In this document: positions 54,330 to 64,000 of the stretch, one piece after another
How positions within the stretch are numbered: the stretch's first letter is position 1
Layout: every line of letters begins with the position of its first letter
Made by a program: the position numbers and the translations under genes
The notes under the pieces: model-generated
What the model saw: only the letters and a program-made list of their open reading frames with translations
Database searches by the model: none
Told to the model about the DNA's origin: nothing
Source of the DNA: JBFXJF01 sp050175155
GTDB taxonomy: Bacteria; Bacillota; Bacilli; Tepidibacillales; Tepidibacillaceae
Direction of reading: 5' to 3'
NCBI GenBank assembly: GCA_050175155.1
Contig: JBFXJF010000002.1
Location: forward strand, 62,001-126,000
Length of the DNA stretch: 64,000 nt

Positions 54330-54662
54330 ATGTTAAGTGTAGCTTTATTGGGAAGATTAGTTTTTGATGTTGAAGTTAAAGAAGTAGGGGAAAACAAAGA
54401 TAAAAAGGTCTTAAATAATAGGCTTGCTGTTTCTATTGGTAAAGATAAAACAACTTTTATAGATATGGAAGCATGGGGGAACACTGCTGAAATAATTGAA
54501 AAGTACTATGTAAAGGGTAATGAAATACTTGTTGAAGGTCAGCTGATTAATAAAACTAGAAAAAAAGAGGAAGTAGAGTATGAGGTAGTTTCTTTTCTAG
54601 TAGATAAAATAATGTTTACGTATGGGAATAAGAAAAAAGAGGAATTAGCAGAAAAAGTATAA
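54330..54662 (+). CDS. Short single-stranded-DNA-binding protein (SSB-like)
   Basis: 110 residues with an OB-fold of the SSB family: MLSVALLGRLV, NNRLAVSI, TFIDMEAWGNTAEIIEKYYVKG and NEILVEGQL are the usual strands. The acidic C-terminal tail ending DDDIPF, which recruits partners in housekeeping SSB, is missing; the protein ends in KEELAEKV. It is therefore a secondary SSB, possibly specialised. AAGGAGA before ATG 54330. Confidence 0.88.
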   Translation: MLSVALLGRLVFDVEVKEVGENKDKKVLNNRLAVSIGKDKTTFIDMEAWGNTAEIIEKYYVKGNEILVEGQLINKTRKKEEVEYEVVSFLVDKIMFTYGNKKKEELAEKV

Positions 54663-54669
54663 ATAGTGG

Positions 54670-54703
54670 AAGGGGCAAAGGCACCTTGTCCCTTCTTTTC
54701 TCT
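54670..54703 (+). terminator. Terminator after the SSB-like gene
   Basis: GAAGGGGCAAAGG pairs imperfectly with CCTTGTCCCTTC, then TTTT. Confidence 0.7.
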
Positions 54704-54751
54704 AATCTAACCACAACATAGGAAAATAGGCGGGAAGGAAGTCGAACAAAA

Positions 54752-55978
54752 ATGAAAAGATTTTCAATAGTTTTATTATCAATTATATTACTTTTAACAT
54801 CGGTATCTTATGTTTTTGCAGAGGAGAGCACAAGCAAATTTAAGGATATTAGTGTTAAACATTGGGCATATGATAATGTAGTCCAATTAGTAGATTTAGG
54901 AGTTATAAATGGCTATGGTGATGGAACATTCAGACCAAGTGCAACAATTCAAGTAGATCAGTTTATTAAAATGACAGTAACAGCTTTAGGTTACTTTCCA
55001 AGTCCAAGCATTACTGGGTATTGGGCTGATCCATACATTGAAAAAGCAAAGGAATTAAATCTAATTGCACCAGACCAATTTAACAACTATCTAAGAGCAA
55101 TTAAAAGAGAAGAAATGGCATATATTATCGTTAATGCCTATGCCAAGAATAATGTTTTATCACAAGACAATCTTAAAACAGTAGTACAACAAAGCCTTAA
55201 CGATTATTACTCAATCAATGATAACTATAAAGATTCTGTAATTACAGCTTACCAAGTAGGTTTAATTACTGGTAAAGGAAACAATCTATTTGATCCAAGA
55301 GGTTACACAACAAGAGCAGAAGCAAGTACCGTTATCATGCGATTATTATATGAGGATTTATTAAAGCCTTTTGATTTTGGCAATCTTGCTTCAACAATGG
55401 TAACGGTTAATGAGTATGATGAAAAATTAGGATCTTGGATTAAGGTACAATATCCTTTTTATGCACCAATTAATGATAAAGGACAGCCGGTAAATGAAGT
55501 AATAACTTTGCATGACCAGATAAAGGCAATCGAGAAACAAGATTATGGTTGGTTTGATATAACCTTTAATCCATATGAACAAGCACTGGATGTTTTATTT
55601 TATCCTGATATCGAAACTACTAAATTACCAACAATGGAAAAAGTACCTCATTTAGATATGGCTTTAAGTGTTAACACATTATATTTTAAAGACATTAGAA
55701 AACCTTACATGCTTGTTATTTGGCGGAACTATGAACATTATTCTGATATGTCTACTTATTACAGCTATATTGATGATAGATACGGAGATTTTCTTCAAAT
55801 CTATGCTAATGTATTATTTGAAAATGAAGCAAGTTATTTCTTAAATCTATTAAAAAATATGTTAAATATTGAGAATATAGATTATGGTATAGATAAATAT
55901 TATGTCATTAATAATAGAGATGTTCATCTTGGTTATGATGGAAATGGTGGTACAATCTTTGTTTCTGATAAGAAATAA
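54752..55978 (+). CDS. SLH-domain surface protein
   Basis: 408 residues. A signal peptide (MKRFSIVLLSIILLLTSVSY, cleavage near FAEES) precedes three S-layer homology repeats (first: FKDISVKHWAYDNVVQLVDLGVINGYGDGTFRP) that bind cell-wall polymers. Residues about 210-408 form an unknown domain rich in Tyr and Asp. It precedes a large secreted protein by 21 bases, so the SLH protein may anchor that partner on the cell wall. Confidence 0.9.
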   Translation: MKRFSIVLLSIILLLTSVSYVFAEESTSKFKDISVKHWAYDNVVQLVDLGVINGYGDGTFRPSATIQVDQFIKMTVTALGYFPSPSITGYWADPYIEKAKELNLIAPDQFNNYLRAIKREEMAYIIVNAYAKNNVLSQDNLKTVVQQSLNDYYSINDNYKDSVITAYQVGLITGKGNNLFDPRGYTTRAEASTVIMRLLYEDLLKPFDFGNLASTMVTVNEYDEKLGSWIKVQYPFYAPINDKGQPVNEVITLHDQIKAIEKQDYGWFDITFNPYEQALDVLFYPDIETTKLPTMEKVPHLDMALSVNTLYFKDIRKPYMLVIWRNYEHYSDMSTYYSYIDDRYGDFLQIYANVLFENEASYFLNLLKNMLNIENIDYGIDKYYVINNRDVHLGYDGNGGTIFVSDKK

Positions 55979-55999
55979 AATGATAGGGGGTGACTGTTT

Positions 56000-58900
56000 T
56001 TGAAAAGGTCATTAATCTTAATTCTAGCTTTAATTCTATTATTTCAATCTAGCATTGTTTTTGCGTTAACCTATGATGGTAAAAATACACTTATAAATGA
56101 TTGGACACAGTATAAAACTGATGAATTTTTAGATTCTTCATTGCCATATTATATATATGATAGTAAAGGAAATAAACATACGTTTAATAAAGAATTATGG
56201 GAAGAATTATCACTTGTTGTCTATGGCGATTATAATTCAATTTATCCTAATGATTTTAAATCTGATACAAAAAACCCAACAGGTGAAGCATATTATTCTA
56301 AGAATGGAGTACCAGGAGAGTATCGTTATCATGGATATGATCAAACTAAAAATAATCTTAATAATGTCTACTTCCCTGATGATTTTACAGGAAGCGATAG
56401 TAACCTGACTAAAAGAACCTGGTTTTATCAGCCTTGGGTAGACACAAGTCCTGCATATACCAGTTTTAGTAAATATATTGGTAAAGTACCAGGCAGTTAT
56501 AACAGAGTAGCTTTATCAACTGGTGAAGATTCAACTCTTGTCGCTAAATGGATAGACGAAAGTGTAAGTTTTATTGAATCTGGAACTGTAATGGGAACTG
56601 GTGACATTGCAACAAATATTAGTCCTGTTAACTACAACAATATTGATTCAGCCCCAAGTGCTTATTCATCAGGACAGGGTACGTTGTTTCATCAATCTAA
56701 CTATACTGGAAAGGTCTATTATCAAACGTTTCCAGTAGCCAAATACAATAAAGAATATACAGAGATTGAAGCAGATATTCCGCAGATTTCTACCGTAAAG
56801 ATAGCAGATAATGGTGATATTACTTTAAATGTTCAAGTAACTGGTGAAATATTAGATGATCTGTATATCGGTAATAGCATTAAAGAATCTATCTATTATA
56901 TAAGAAAAGATATTAATGAATGGAACTTTACCTTAACTAATAGCATAACAAGTGATGTATTAACAGCTAGAGGTACTAATAAAAATAGCAAGAAGGAAGG
57001 TTATTATGATTTTTCTTTAACAATTCCACAAAGTAGATATGAAAGCTTCCTTGGTAGTGACAATAGTTTTAATATAATTCTTACCGCTAAGGCAGAAGCT
57101 TTATATTCAACAAATGAAACAGCGTATGACTTTACAACCAAAACAAAGAACGTAACAGGGGTTATTGAAGCTTATACCGAAACATCTGATATTCCTGAAC
57201 CGATAGAGTTTGTTGTTAATGCACCAACAAAAATACTTGATGTAGATTTATTTCCACTTTCATTAACAGAAATAAATGTATCAAGTGCAATTGATCGTTA
57301 TGTTTTAGTTAATGGTGTAAGACTTTCAGAAGCTGATGAAAACAAGTTTCTACATGGTCAATATAAATTTCCAGAGATAAGAGAAGATAGAGTTTACAGT
57401 TATTCTGTCAATTATATCGATACTGAAGGAGAACTATCATTTTTTAGCTCTAGCATAGTAGTATACGATTCCGTTCCTCATGCTAAGGTTTTAGTTGATG
57501 GAGCCTTTAAAGAGAACAGAAAGATAACAGTTACAGCAGATAAATCAATAGTTTCAGCTTATCTAAATTCTAGGTCAACAGTAGCAATAAGTGAATTTAC
57601 TGTAACTACTGCTGATGGAGAAACATTGTATTATGGTACTAATTCTTTAGAATATAAAGAGTTTATGCGAAAGTCAGAGGGTAATGTCAATGTTCACGTA
57701 ACAGTATCTAACCAATATGGATCACGTTCATATGATCATGAAGTTTATGTTATGCCTGATTACGATCCAGACATTATAAGTATTGTTTGGAACAACGTCT
57801 TAATAAGAAATGAAGCATTAGATATATTAAGTGAAGGAGCTTCACTTGATGGTGATACAGTAACAGAAATGACTTACAAGATATATTATGACACAGATAA
57901 TGACGAGGATCCTGAAACAGAGGTTTATAGTGGTACTTGGATAGATAGTACAACTTATACTCCTGATAAGCTTGGCAATTATAAGATTGTTTTCACAGCT
58001 ACAGAAGATTTTGGGGAAGAAACAATTCCTGAATATATTAATGAAGAAGATAAAAGATTTAAGGTAATAGAAAGAGAGTTCTTTGTTGACAATCTTATAC
58101 CAATGACTAAGATCTATACAGATATTGAATATAACTTTCCTCAATTAGATGTAACCTTTTTAATTGATGAAGAATTACCGCAAACAGAAACGGATTTACT
58201 AAGAAGTTCGAGAATAAATATTACTAATAGCTTTAGAGCTAATTCAATGACTGCCAATGTTGATATGTGGGATCTAAAAACATACGTGTATGAACAAACA
58301 GCGTATCTAAGTTATAATTCAGGAACAAGCTACCCACCATTAACAAGAACTTATGATAGTAATGGATATACTGGTACGCTTACGAGATACAATGTAAGTA
58401 ACTATCCATATACCGTTGACTATGGAAGCTATCAGACATTTACAGACTATAAGACAGCTTCCGGTTCAGCATATGGATATGGTACAACAACCTATTATAA
58501 AGGTGTTATAATAAGCCAAACATCATCAAGTACACCTTCAATATATTATAGCTCTGGTGGATATTCAGGTACACTTTATAAGACAGGTGCTTCTTTAGTT
58601 AGTCAAACAACCACAATAAGTGGAGATTATAGGTATGTATATAGTACATATTTAGGCTCTTATAGTGGTACTGTATCAAGAACATATACACAATGGGTTC
58701 CTAACTACGTAACCTATAATAATTATTATGGTAATTATTCAGGAACAGTTTATAAAGATATCAAGCAAGAATATATACCTTCGTTTGAAACAGATAGTAA
58801 TAAATATATAATATATGTAGCTAATTCTACTATTAACAATCTAGCTGATTTTAATTATGTAAAGGATATTGCAAAAGATACAAAAGTAATTTTCATAGCT

Positions 58901-60337
58901 GATTTGTCTTTGCAAAGTCAAATTACATCAGACTATTTTATAGCATATTCTAGTGATACCAACAGCTTAATTAATGAGATTGTAAATATTATAAAAGAAG
59001 AAAATCCAGTCTATCAAGGGTTGACTGTTTTAATCGGTGAAACATTTAACATTAGTTATTCAGATATTGATTATGAAGGAGATCCAATATTAATAGATGG
59101 TTTTCAATATATTCATAATCCATATATCTTTGATAATTCATTAGGGCAAGAAAACGGAACACTAACAGCTTATTCAGATTCAAGCTACACATCAGAATTA
59201 AAATCTAGCTTTAGTAAACCAGGAATATATACAATATATCGAAGGATAAAAGATGAACCGACTGGTTATGAGGAACTAGGAGATTATTCAAATGTAGCAG
59301 AGCTTGAAATAGTCGCTCACAGAAAGCCAATAGCTGATGTAGAAATGGATTGGGATTTTGACGCTGATTCAGGAACATATAATATAGATTGGGTTGATTT
59401 ATCTTATGATCCAGACTTTCAATATAGCAGGATTGATAAAGGTATTATTGACAGGAGCATAAAATATAAATCTAGCACAGGGGATTGGGTATATGGTATC
59501 CCCAACAATTTAGAACCAGATAGCTATATAATAGAATATGCTGTTATGGATTGTTATAACGTATGGTCGGAGGTTATTGTAATTGAATTTACTTTAGCAG
59601 ATAGACCAAACATTCAATTACTGGACGCAAAGCTTACCACAGAAAATCCTAGATATTCTATTACAAGTGTACCGAGTAGTGCTAACCTACTTTTATATGA
59701 TATTAAAACTAGATATCCTTATGAGCACTACTTAAATGTTTCTATCTATCAGGATGGGACAAGGGTATCGCCTATTCAAACTATTTGCTATGATGTCAAT
59801 AATATAAATCTACAGAAGGACAATGATGTCTACTGGAAAGATATTATTATTCCAGTAGATTTGCCTAAAGGTGATTATAGTGTAAAGATAGAAGCCATTG
59901 GTGATCATGGAGATAAAGCCTATCTTGATTTACCTTTTTCAGTCATTGATATAGATGTTACAGGATATGTTAAACATACAGAACAGTGGAATATAAATAG
60001 GATTAAGTATAATGTCTCGGTAACCGGTTCGCCCGATCAGCCTAGAACCTACGACGTTTTTTTCCCGGGGGAAAAATTCATTTTAAATGCTGATACTATT
60101 GGTAATCCAGATAGCATCTATGCAGAGATTCTTGGGACTTCGTATTCAACCTATTTAATAAATGAAGGAAGTGAAGCTTGGGCAGGGTACTTATGGCATG
60201 ATGATATGATGCTTTGGGGAACAAGAGATTTGGTTTTTCGCTTCACTGCTTTAAAAAACGCTATTCCTATTAGATATTATGATGTACAAGTTAAAATAGT
60301 AGACGAGGATTATTGGGAACAGCACAGGTTATATTAA
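56000..60337 (+). CDS. Very large secreted protein with tyrosine-rich repeats
   Basis: 1445 residues from TTG 56000 after GGGGGTG. A signal peptide (MKRSLILILALILLFQSSIV) is followed by several beta-rich extracellular domains (Ig/PKD-like segments near residues 400-720 and 1100-1250). Residues about 780-930 contain four GY(S/T)GTL or (S/N)YSGTV units embedded in a Tyr/Ser/Thr-rich section. A segment near 930-1010 (KYIIYVANSTINNL, KVIFIADLSLQSQ) looks like a small alpha/beta fold. It has no SLH domain, but the adjacent SLH protein could hold it. Enzymatic function not recognised; surface adhesin or matrix protein is a guess. Confidence 0.8.
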   Translation: MKRSLILILALILLFQSSIVFALTYDGKNTLINDWTQYKTDEFLDSSLPYYIYDSKGNKHTFNKELWEELSLVVYGDYNSIYPNDFKSDTKNPTGEAYYSKNGVPGEYRYHGYDQTKNNLNNVYFPDDFTGSDSNLTKRTWFYQPWVDTSPAYTSFSKYIGKVPGSYNRVALSTGEDSTLVAKWIDESVSFIESGTVMGTGDIATNISPVNYNNIDSAPSAYSSGQGTLFHQSNYTGKVYYQTFPVAKYNKEYTEIEADIPQISTVKIADNGDITLNVQVTGEILDDLYIGNSIKESIYYIRKDINEWNFTLTNSITSDVLTARGTNKNSKKEGYYDFSLTIPQSRYESFLGSDNSFNIILTAKAEALYSTNETAYDFTTKTKNVTGVIEAYTETSDIPEPIEFVVNAPTKILDVDLFPLSLTEINVSSAIDRYVLVNGVRLSEADENKFLHGQYKFPEIREDRVYSYSVNYIDTEGELSFFSSSIVVYDSVPHAKVLVDGAFKENRKITVTADKSIVSAYLNSRSTVAISEFTVTTADGETLYYGTNSLEYKEFMRKSEGNVNVHVTVSNQYGSRSYDHEVYVMPDYDPDIISIVWNNVLIRNEALDILSEGASLDGDTVTEMTYKIYYDTDNDEDPETEVYSGTWIDSTTYTPDKLGNYKIVFTATEDFGEETIPEYINEEDKRFKVIEREFFVDNLIPMTKIYTDIEYNFPQLDVTFLIDEELPQTETDLLRSSRINITNSFRANSMTANVDMWDLKTYVYEQTAYLSYNSGTSYPPLTRTYDSNGYTGTLTRYNVSNYPYTVDYGSYQTFTDYKTASGSAYGYGTTTYYKGVIISQTSSSTPSIYYSSGGYSGTLYKTGASLVSQTTTISGDYRYVYSTYLGSYSGTVSRTYTQWVPNYVTYNNYYGNYSGTVYKDIKQEYIPSFETDSNKYIIYVANSTINNLADFNYVKDIAKDTKVIFIADLSLQSQITSDYFIAYSSDTNSLINEIVNIIKEENPVYQGLTVLIGETFNISYSDIDYEGDPILIDGFQYIHNPYIFDNSLGQENGTLTAYSDSSYTSELKSSFSKPGIYTIYRRIKDEPTGYEELGDYSNVAELEIVAHRKPIADVEMDWDFDADSGTYNIDWVDLSYDPDFQYSRIDKGIIDRSIKYKSSTGDWVYGIPNNLEPDSYIIEYAVMDCYNVWSEVIVIEFTLADRPNIQLLDAKLTTENPRYSITSVPSSANLLLYDIKTRYPYEHYLNVSIYQDGTRVSPIQTICYDVNNINLQKDNDVYWKDIIIPVDLPKGDYSVKIEAIGDHGDKAYLDLPFSVIDIDVTGYVKHTEQWNINRIKYNVSVTGSPDQPRTYDVFFPGEKFILNADTIGNPDSIYAEILGTSYSTYLINEGSEAWAGYLWHDDMMLWGTRDLVFRFTALKNAIPIRYYDVQVKIVDEDYWEQHRLY

Positions 60338-60451
60338 GAGATTTTAGGTCTATTATAATTACAAACATAATATATTAAATAATAAGTTAAGATAATTATT
60401 TAGTAGAATATAGTATAATAGATATAATGTAATGAATTGAAAGGATAGCAC

Positions 60452-60643
60452 ATGGACGGAACTAGAAGAAGCAATATAAGAGTAGGGGACACTGTAATGG
60501 TAGTTCAAAAACAGGATCAAGTTGCTGGGAAACTAACTGAGGGTGTGGTTAAGAGAATTTTGACAAAATCACCTGAGCACCATCATGGTATCAAGGTTAT
60601 GTTAGAAAATGGAGTTGTTGGCAGGGTTAAAGAAATAAGGTAA
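60452..60643 (+). CDS. YwbE-family protein
   Basis: 63 residues. The sequence RSNIRVGDTVMVVQKQDQ, LTEGVVKRILTKSP, HHHGIKVMLENGVVGRVKEI matches the small KOW-like YwbE family found widely in bacteria; function unknown, possibly nucleic-acid binding. AAAGGA before ATG 60452. It may share a transcript with the next gene 30 bases downstream. Confidence 0.88.
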   Translation: MDGTRRSNIRVGDTVMVVQKQDQVAGKLTEGVVKRILTKSPEHHHGIKVMLENGVVGRVKEIR

Positions 60644-60673
60644 GCAAATAAAATTTTAAGAGGAGTGGTAAAG

Positions 60674-61042
60674 ATGGCATTTTTTAAAGATTTAGGTAAA
60701 AAGATTGGTTCAGCAGCAGAGGCAACGGCGAACAAGGCAAAGGAAGTAGCAGATGTAACAAGACTAAATTCAAAGATAAACGATGAAGAAAAGTTGATAA
60801 TGAAACTTTATAATGAAATTGGAGAAAAGACATTTGAACAGGAGAAGGATAATGACGAATCTCCTTTAGCTGATTTGTTTATTAAGGTTAAATCTTCTCA
60901 GATAAAAATTCAAGAATATAAACAGGACATTGAAGAAGCTAAGAATCCTAAAGAAGAACATCAAGATGAGCAACAAGAAGAAGAGCAAGAGAAACATTTA
61001 GAACAGCAGGAAGAGAAACAAGAAGAAGAGGTAAAGGAATAG
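60674..61042 (+). CDS. Small acidic coiled-coil protein
   Basis: 122 residues from ATG 60674 after AGGAG (the GTG at 60665 overlaps the ribosome site). The first 95 residues are a helical domain (FFKDLGKKIGSAAEATANKAK, then LNSKINDEEKLIMKLYNEIG), typical of a Clostridial family that often ends in a zinc ribbon. Here the zinc ribbon is replaced by a Gln/Glu-only tail of about 35 residues. Role unknown. Confidence 0.72.
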   Translation: MAFFKDLGKKIGSAAEATANKAKEVADVTRLNSKINDEEKLIMKLYNEIGEKTFEQEKDNDESPLADLFIKVKSSQIKIQEYKQDIEEAKNPKEEHQDEQQEEEQEKHLEQQEEKQEEEVKE

Positions 61043-61081
61043 TACTAAAAAGCTAAAAATCTGAATATATATTAGTATTTT

Positions 61082-61112
61082 ACCGCAGACTAATAAGCTC
61101 TGCGGTTTTTAT
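61082..61112 (+). terminator. Terminator after the acidic coiled-coil gene
   Basis: ACCGCAGA pairs with TCTGCGGT and is followed by TTTTATTTTT. Confidence 0.9.
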
Positions 61113-61226
61113 TTTTAGCTATAATTAAGATTATGATTATTCTCTATCTATTATCTGTATGATATAATAGTTTTTAATTATTAGTCAGGGGAAATTGTAG
61201 ATTTACAGGTAGAGGAGGGTATTGGA

Positions 61227-63293
61227 ATGAAATTGAGAAATAAAACTTTGTTGATTATTTTTATACCGATATTTATAATTTTTACTACAGTGGTTGTGTA
61301 CATATCCTATACACTTTATCAGAATAAAAAAATGGATGCCGCAACATATTCAGAGGCTTTATCGATGGAATATGGCAACCTAATAAAAGCAGAACTAGAG
61401 GTAGCTCTAGACTCAGCTAGAACCATCTCTGATGCACTAGAAGGGTTAATAGAAGCAGGTGAGACCGACAAAGATAGTGTAAATTCTATTTTAAAACAAA
61501 TTCTTAGTAACAATAATTTTTTTGGAGTGTGGGTTGGATTTGAACCTGATACTTTTGATGGGACAGGTAGTTTTATACCTTATTGGTATAGAGATGGGGA
61601 GACAATAAAAACGGCGCCTCTAGAAGGTTACGATATTCCAGGAGTTGGGGATTATTATTTGTTGTCATTTACATCTGGCAAGGAAGCGATATTGGAGCCT
61701 TTCGAATATGAGGTTGACGGTAAAAAAGTTTTAATGACATCATTAACAGTGCCTATTCAGCATAATGGTGTAACTATTGGTGTTGCTGGAGTCGATATCA
61801 CATTGGAGCAACTTCAAGGAATTAATGACAATATAAAAATATACGAAACAGGGTTTGGTAGATTGATATCTAATACAGGGATAGTTGTTGCACATCCTGA
61901 TCATGCGATGATAGGTAAAGTAATGAAAGCCGCACAAATTAATCAGTCAGACAGTGTTGTTTCAAATCTCAATAAAGGTGAAAGTTATTCGCAAGAGGCT
62001 TATTCAGATTATCTGGGCAAAGATACATTTAAATCTTTTGCACCTATATTGATTGGGAACACTGGAACTTATTGGACTTATGGAACCGAAGTTCCTCAAG
62101 ATGAAATATATAAGGAAACGAATAATATTATTATGTCTGTACTTATTGTAAGTATTGCTGGTCTACTTCTTATTAGTTTAATAATTTTCTTTGTGGCTAG
62201 AGGAATTGTAAAACCAATTGTTGCGGTTACTGAGAGAATAATTGAATTGTCAAACTACGAATTTGGATATGGGGAACAAACAAAAGCACTTAAATACATA
62301 GATCGCAAGGATGAAATAGGGGAAATGGTAAGGGCTATAAGACTTATGAGAGATAATATTACAGATATAGTAACGACTATGAATAAAAGTTCTGATAGTG
62401 TAACTTCAACTTCTCAACAGCTTACTGCTATATCGCAGCAATCTGCAACAAGCTCTGAGGAAGTAGCAAGAACCATAGAGGAGATCGCTCGTGGTGCTAA
62501 TGAACAAGCGAAGGATACGGAAGATGCAGTTAGTAATGTAGAAGCATTAGGACAATTGGTTGAAGAAGATGGAAAGTATATGTTAGAGCTTAATAAGGCT
62601 ATTGAAGAAATTGATAGAGAAAAAGAAGATGGTTTTAAAATTTTAAAAGATTTGATAGATAAAACTAATCAAAGTAATGAAGCAGCGAAAATTATAAATG
62701 ATATTATTATAAGTAACAACGAAAGTTCCGAAAAGATAGAAAAAGCAAGCTCGATGATTCAAAGCATATCAGATCAGACTAATCTTTTAGCGCTAAATGC
62801 TGCAATAGAAGCTGCTAGGGCAGGCGAAGCAGGTAGAGGATTTTCAGTTGTTGCAGATGAGATTAAAAAATTGGCTGAGGAGTCGAGTAGCTTTGCCAAT
62901 GAGATAAGTGGAGTTGTCGAAGAGCTGAAGAATAAATCTTCAGATGCTGTTGAAATAATGAAGGAAGTTAAAGTAATAGTAGGCACTCAAAATGATAGTG
63001 TTATGGAGACGGAAGATAAATTCAAATCTATCGCTGCCTCTATTGAAACTACAAAATTAATTATAGAAAGACTTAACGAATCATCTGAGATGATGAATGA
63101 TAATAAAGCAAAGCTAGTTGGATTAATGCAAAATCTATCTACGATAGCGGAGGAGAATGCCGCTGGGACACAAGAAGCTTCAGCATCCGTGCAGGAACAG
63201 GCTGCTGCAATGGAGGAAATAGCAAGCTCTAGTGAAGTATTAGTAGATATTGCCGCGGAACTTAAAACTCTAATTATTAAGTTTAAAATGTAA
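61227..63293 (+). CDS. Methyl-accepting chemotaxis protein, dCache type
   Basis: 688 residues. One membrane helix at 7-30, a periplasmic-side dCache ligand-binding domain (about 40-290, with PYWYRDGETIKTAPLEGYD and GVAGVDITLEQLQGIND), a second helix at 300-322, HAMP (about 323-380), and a cytoplasmic signalling hairpin whose tip contains QSISDQTNLLALNAAIEAAR. The dCache fold usually binds amino acids or small organic compounds; the ligand is unknown. GAGGAGGG before ATG 61227. Confidence 0.93.
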   Translation: MKLRNKTLLIIFIPIFIIFTTVVVYISYTLYQNKKMDAATYSEALSMEYGNLIKAELEVALDSARTISDALEGLIEAGETDKDSVNSILKQILSNNNFFGVWVGFEPDTFDGTGSFIPYWYRDGETIKTAPLEGYDIPGVGDYYLLSFTSGKEAILEPFEYEVDGKKVLMTSLTVPIQHNGVTIGVAGVDITLEQLQGINDNIKIYETGFGRLISNTGIVVAHPDHAMIGKVMKAAQINQSDSVVSNLNKGESYSQEAYSDYLGKDTFKSFAPILIGNTGTYWTYGTEVPQDEIYKETNNIIMSVLIVSIAGLLLISLIIFFVARGIVKPIVAVTERIIELSNYEFGYGEQTKALKYIDRKDEIGEMVRAIRLMRDNITDIVTTMNKSSDSVTSTSQQLTAISQQSATSSEEVARTIEEIARGANEQAKDTEDAVSNVEALGQLVEEDGKYMLELNKAIEEIDREKEDGFKILKDLIDKTNQSNEAAKIINDIIISNNESSEKIEKASSMIQSISDQTNLLALNAAIEAARAGEAGRGFSVVADEIKKLAEESSSFANEISGVVEELKNKSSDAVEIMKEVKVIVGTQNDSVMETEDKFKSIAASIETTKLIIERLNESSEMMNDNKAKLVGLMQNLSTIAEENAAGTQEASASVQEQAAAMEEIASSSEVLVDIAAELKTLIIKFKM

Positions 63294-63416
63294 TTTTCTT
63301 AGTTAAACCTCTTTAGAAGAAGCTGACTATATATAATATGATTAAAAAACTTTGTGGGAAAAAATCTCTCAAAAAGAGGCAAAGGGTCTTAAACGAATAA
63401 TAGAGGAGGTAACTAA

Positions 63417-64000
63417 ATGGGTGATCTATTAGACTACAAAAAGCCTGCATTTTGGGTAACGTTTATAGCTGTTGTAGTAATAATATTAGTACTAGTATTG
63501 CTAGCTAATCCAAGAGATACTGGATCTAATCTGCTCAATGAAGATCCCATGAAAGGTCTAGAGCTTTATGTGTGGAAAAATAAAGACTTAACAGGAAATA
63601 ATGATACTTACTTCACATTGCTAATGGGTACAAATAGAAATAAGGATAAGAATGAAATCTATGACCTAGGGGTTGCTGTAAATAGTATTGAGGAATTGAA
63701 TCAATTACTTGCTAGTTATAGTACGGAAACCGAATTGTTTATTTATCAAATGAATACAGTTGATTTTACAAAAGATGAAATGAGCATAATTGCTGATAAA
63801 ATTAATTTTCCAGTTGGCAATGGTGTAAAGACAATTGGCTTATGGCATTCTAATATAGTTGAATTGAATCTTGAAATAATTATGTCGTCGCCTTTATACT
63901 CTTCTAATCCACAGGACTATATCAATGCACATCAGAATGAATATGGTAATATTATCAAACAAGGTGACGAAGCTCTAAACTATCTTCTTTCCCAATTTGC
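63417..64000 (+). CDS. Membrane-anchored protein of unknown function (3' end missing)
   Basis: Open frame from ATG 63417, behind GAGGAGG at 63403-63409, to the end of the window (194 codons). A signal-anchor helix (about residues 13-31, after LLDYKKPAFW) is followed by a soluble domain. The N-terminus MGDLLDYKKPAFWVTF resembles the anchor portion found in Firmicute proteins related to the BlaR1/DUF4825 group. It lies 120 bases after the chemoreceptor. Function unknown. Confidence 0.7.
   Translation, partial: MGDLLDYKKPAFWVTFIAVVVIILVLVLLANPRDTGSNLLNEDPMKGLELYVWKNKDLTGNNDTYFTLLMGTNRNKDKNEIYDLGVAVNSIEELNQLLASYSTETELFIYQMNTVDFTKDEMSIIADKINFPVGNGVKTIGLWHSNIVELNLEIIMSSPLYSSNPQDYINAHQNEYGNIIKQGDEALNYLLSQF

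Noticed and set aside
63300..63416. Possible c-di-GMP riboswitch upstream of the last gene
   Set aside because: The segment has a purine-rich GGCAAAGGG stretch but lacks the paired stems and the other conserved blocks of the GEMM classes.
1..64000. CRISPR arrays, tRNA or rRNA genes
   Set aside because: Looked for regularly spaced direct repeats and tRNA-like cloverleaf ends; none seen. The GTCAGTTA doublets are two-unit tandem repeats within REP-like elements, not spacer-separated arrays.

Overview
The window is AT-rich DNA with strong AGGAGG-type ribosome binding sites, frequent TTG starts and intrinsic terminators after many genes. Gene content (4Fe-4S proteins, an aldo/keto reductase with a ferredoxin-like tail, selenophosphate synthetase with tRNA selenouridine synthase, S-layer homology proteins, several c-di-GMP proteins, an AddAB-like helicase-nuclease) points to a low-GC anaerobic Firmicute of class Clostridia, plausibly an Alkaliphilus/Natronincola-like lineage. 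The genus is an inference. Almost all genes run on the + strand; the exceptions are a cupin, a fused ABC transporter, a peroxiredoxin and one GGDEF protein. No tRNA, rRNA, CRISPR array or transposase gene was seen.

Region 1 (1-19.2 kb) mixes housekeeping and signalling genes with decaying DNA. It holds the end of a NapH-like ferredoxin, an aldo/keto reductase, a PAS-PAS-GGDEF-HD-GYP protein, a lipoprotein, an RluA pseudouridine synthase, an arsR-arsP-thioredoxin operon with a clear promoter/operator, a bacterial Staygreen (Mg-dechelatase-like) protein, an intact selD and a second selD broken by a 172-nt deletion ahead of mnmH. It also holds a pseudogene for a secreted stalk-domain protein, a cupin, a matrixin-like protease, a receiver-domain protein and a MacB-like ABC transporter. 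Only here is there a dispersed REP-like element (GTGCCAGGCAC plus two GTCAGTTA units); several copies begin at the base right after a stop codon.

Region 2 (19.2-34.5 kb) carries an AddAB-like nuclease/helicase pair, a YhhN-like membrane protein, a 1-Cys-type peroxiredoxin, an ABC-2 exporter, EcsC, small membrane proteins, a Fic AMPylase with repeated operator-like sites, a DUF2935 protein and an ADP-ribosylglycohydrolase.

Region 3 (34.6-48.8 kb) is a defence island. It begins with an inverted repeat and a consensus promoter. A type I restriction-modification operon follows, in the order pseudo-methyltransferase/specificity fusion, hsdM, PIN-domain protein, hsdS, hsdR. Next come small unknown genes, a nuclease-like protein of unknown family, an Mrr-like endonuclease, and an NgoPII-type (GGCC) type II endonuclease with its C5-cytosine methyltransferase. 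The PIN gene inside the hsd operon and the catalytically dead methyltransferase fused to a DNA-recognition domain are the most unusual features of the window.

Region 4 (48.9-64 kb) holds a MarR regulator, citrate synthase, a HerA/DUF853 ATPase, a 7TM-PAS-GGDEF protein, a short SSB, an SLH surface protein followed by a 1445-residue secreted protein, YwbE, a small acidic coiled-coil protein, a dCache chemoreceptor, and the start of a membrane-anchored protein that runs off the end.
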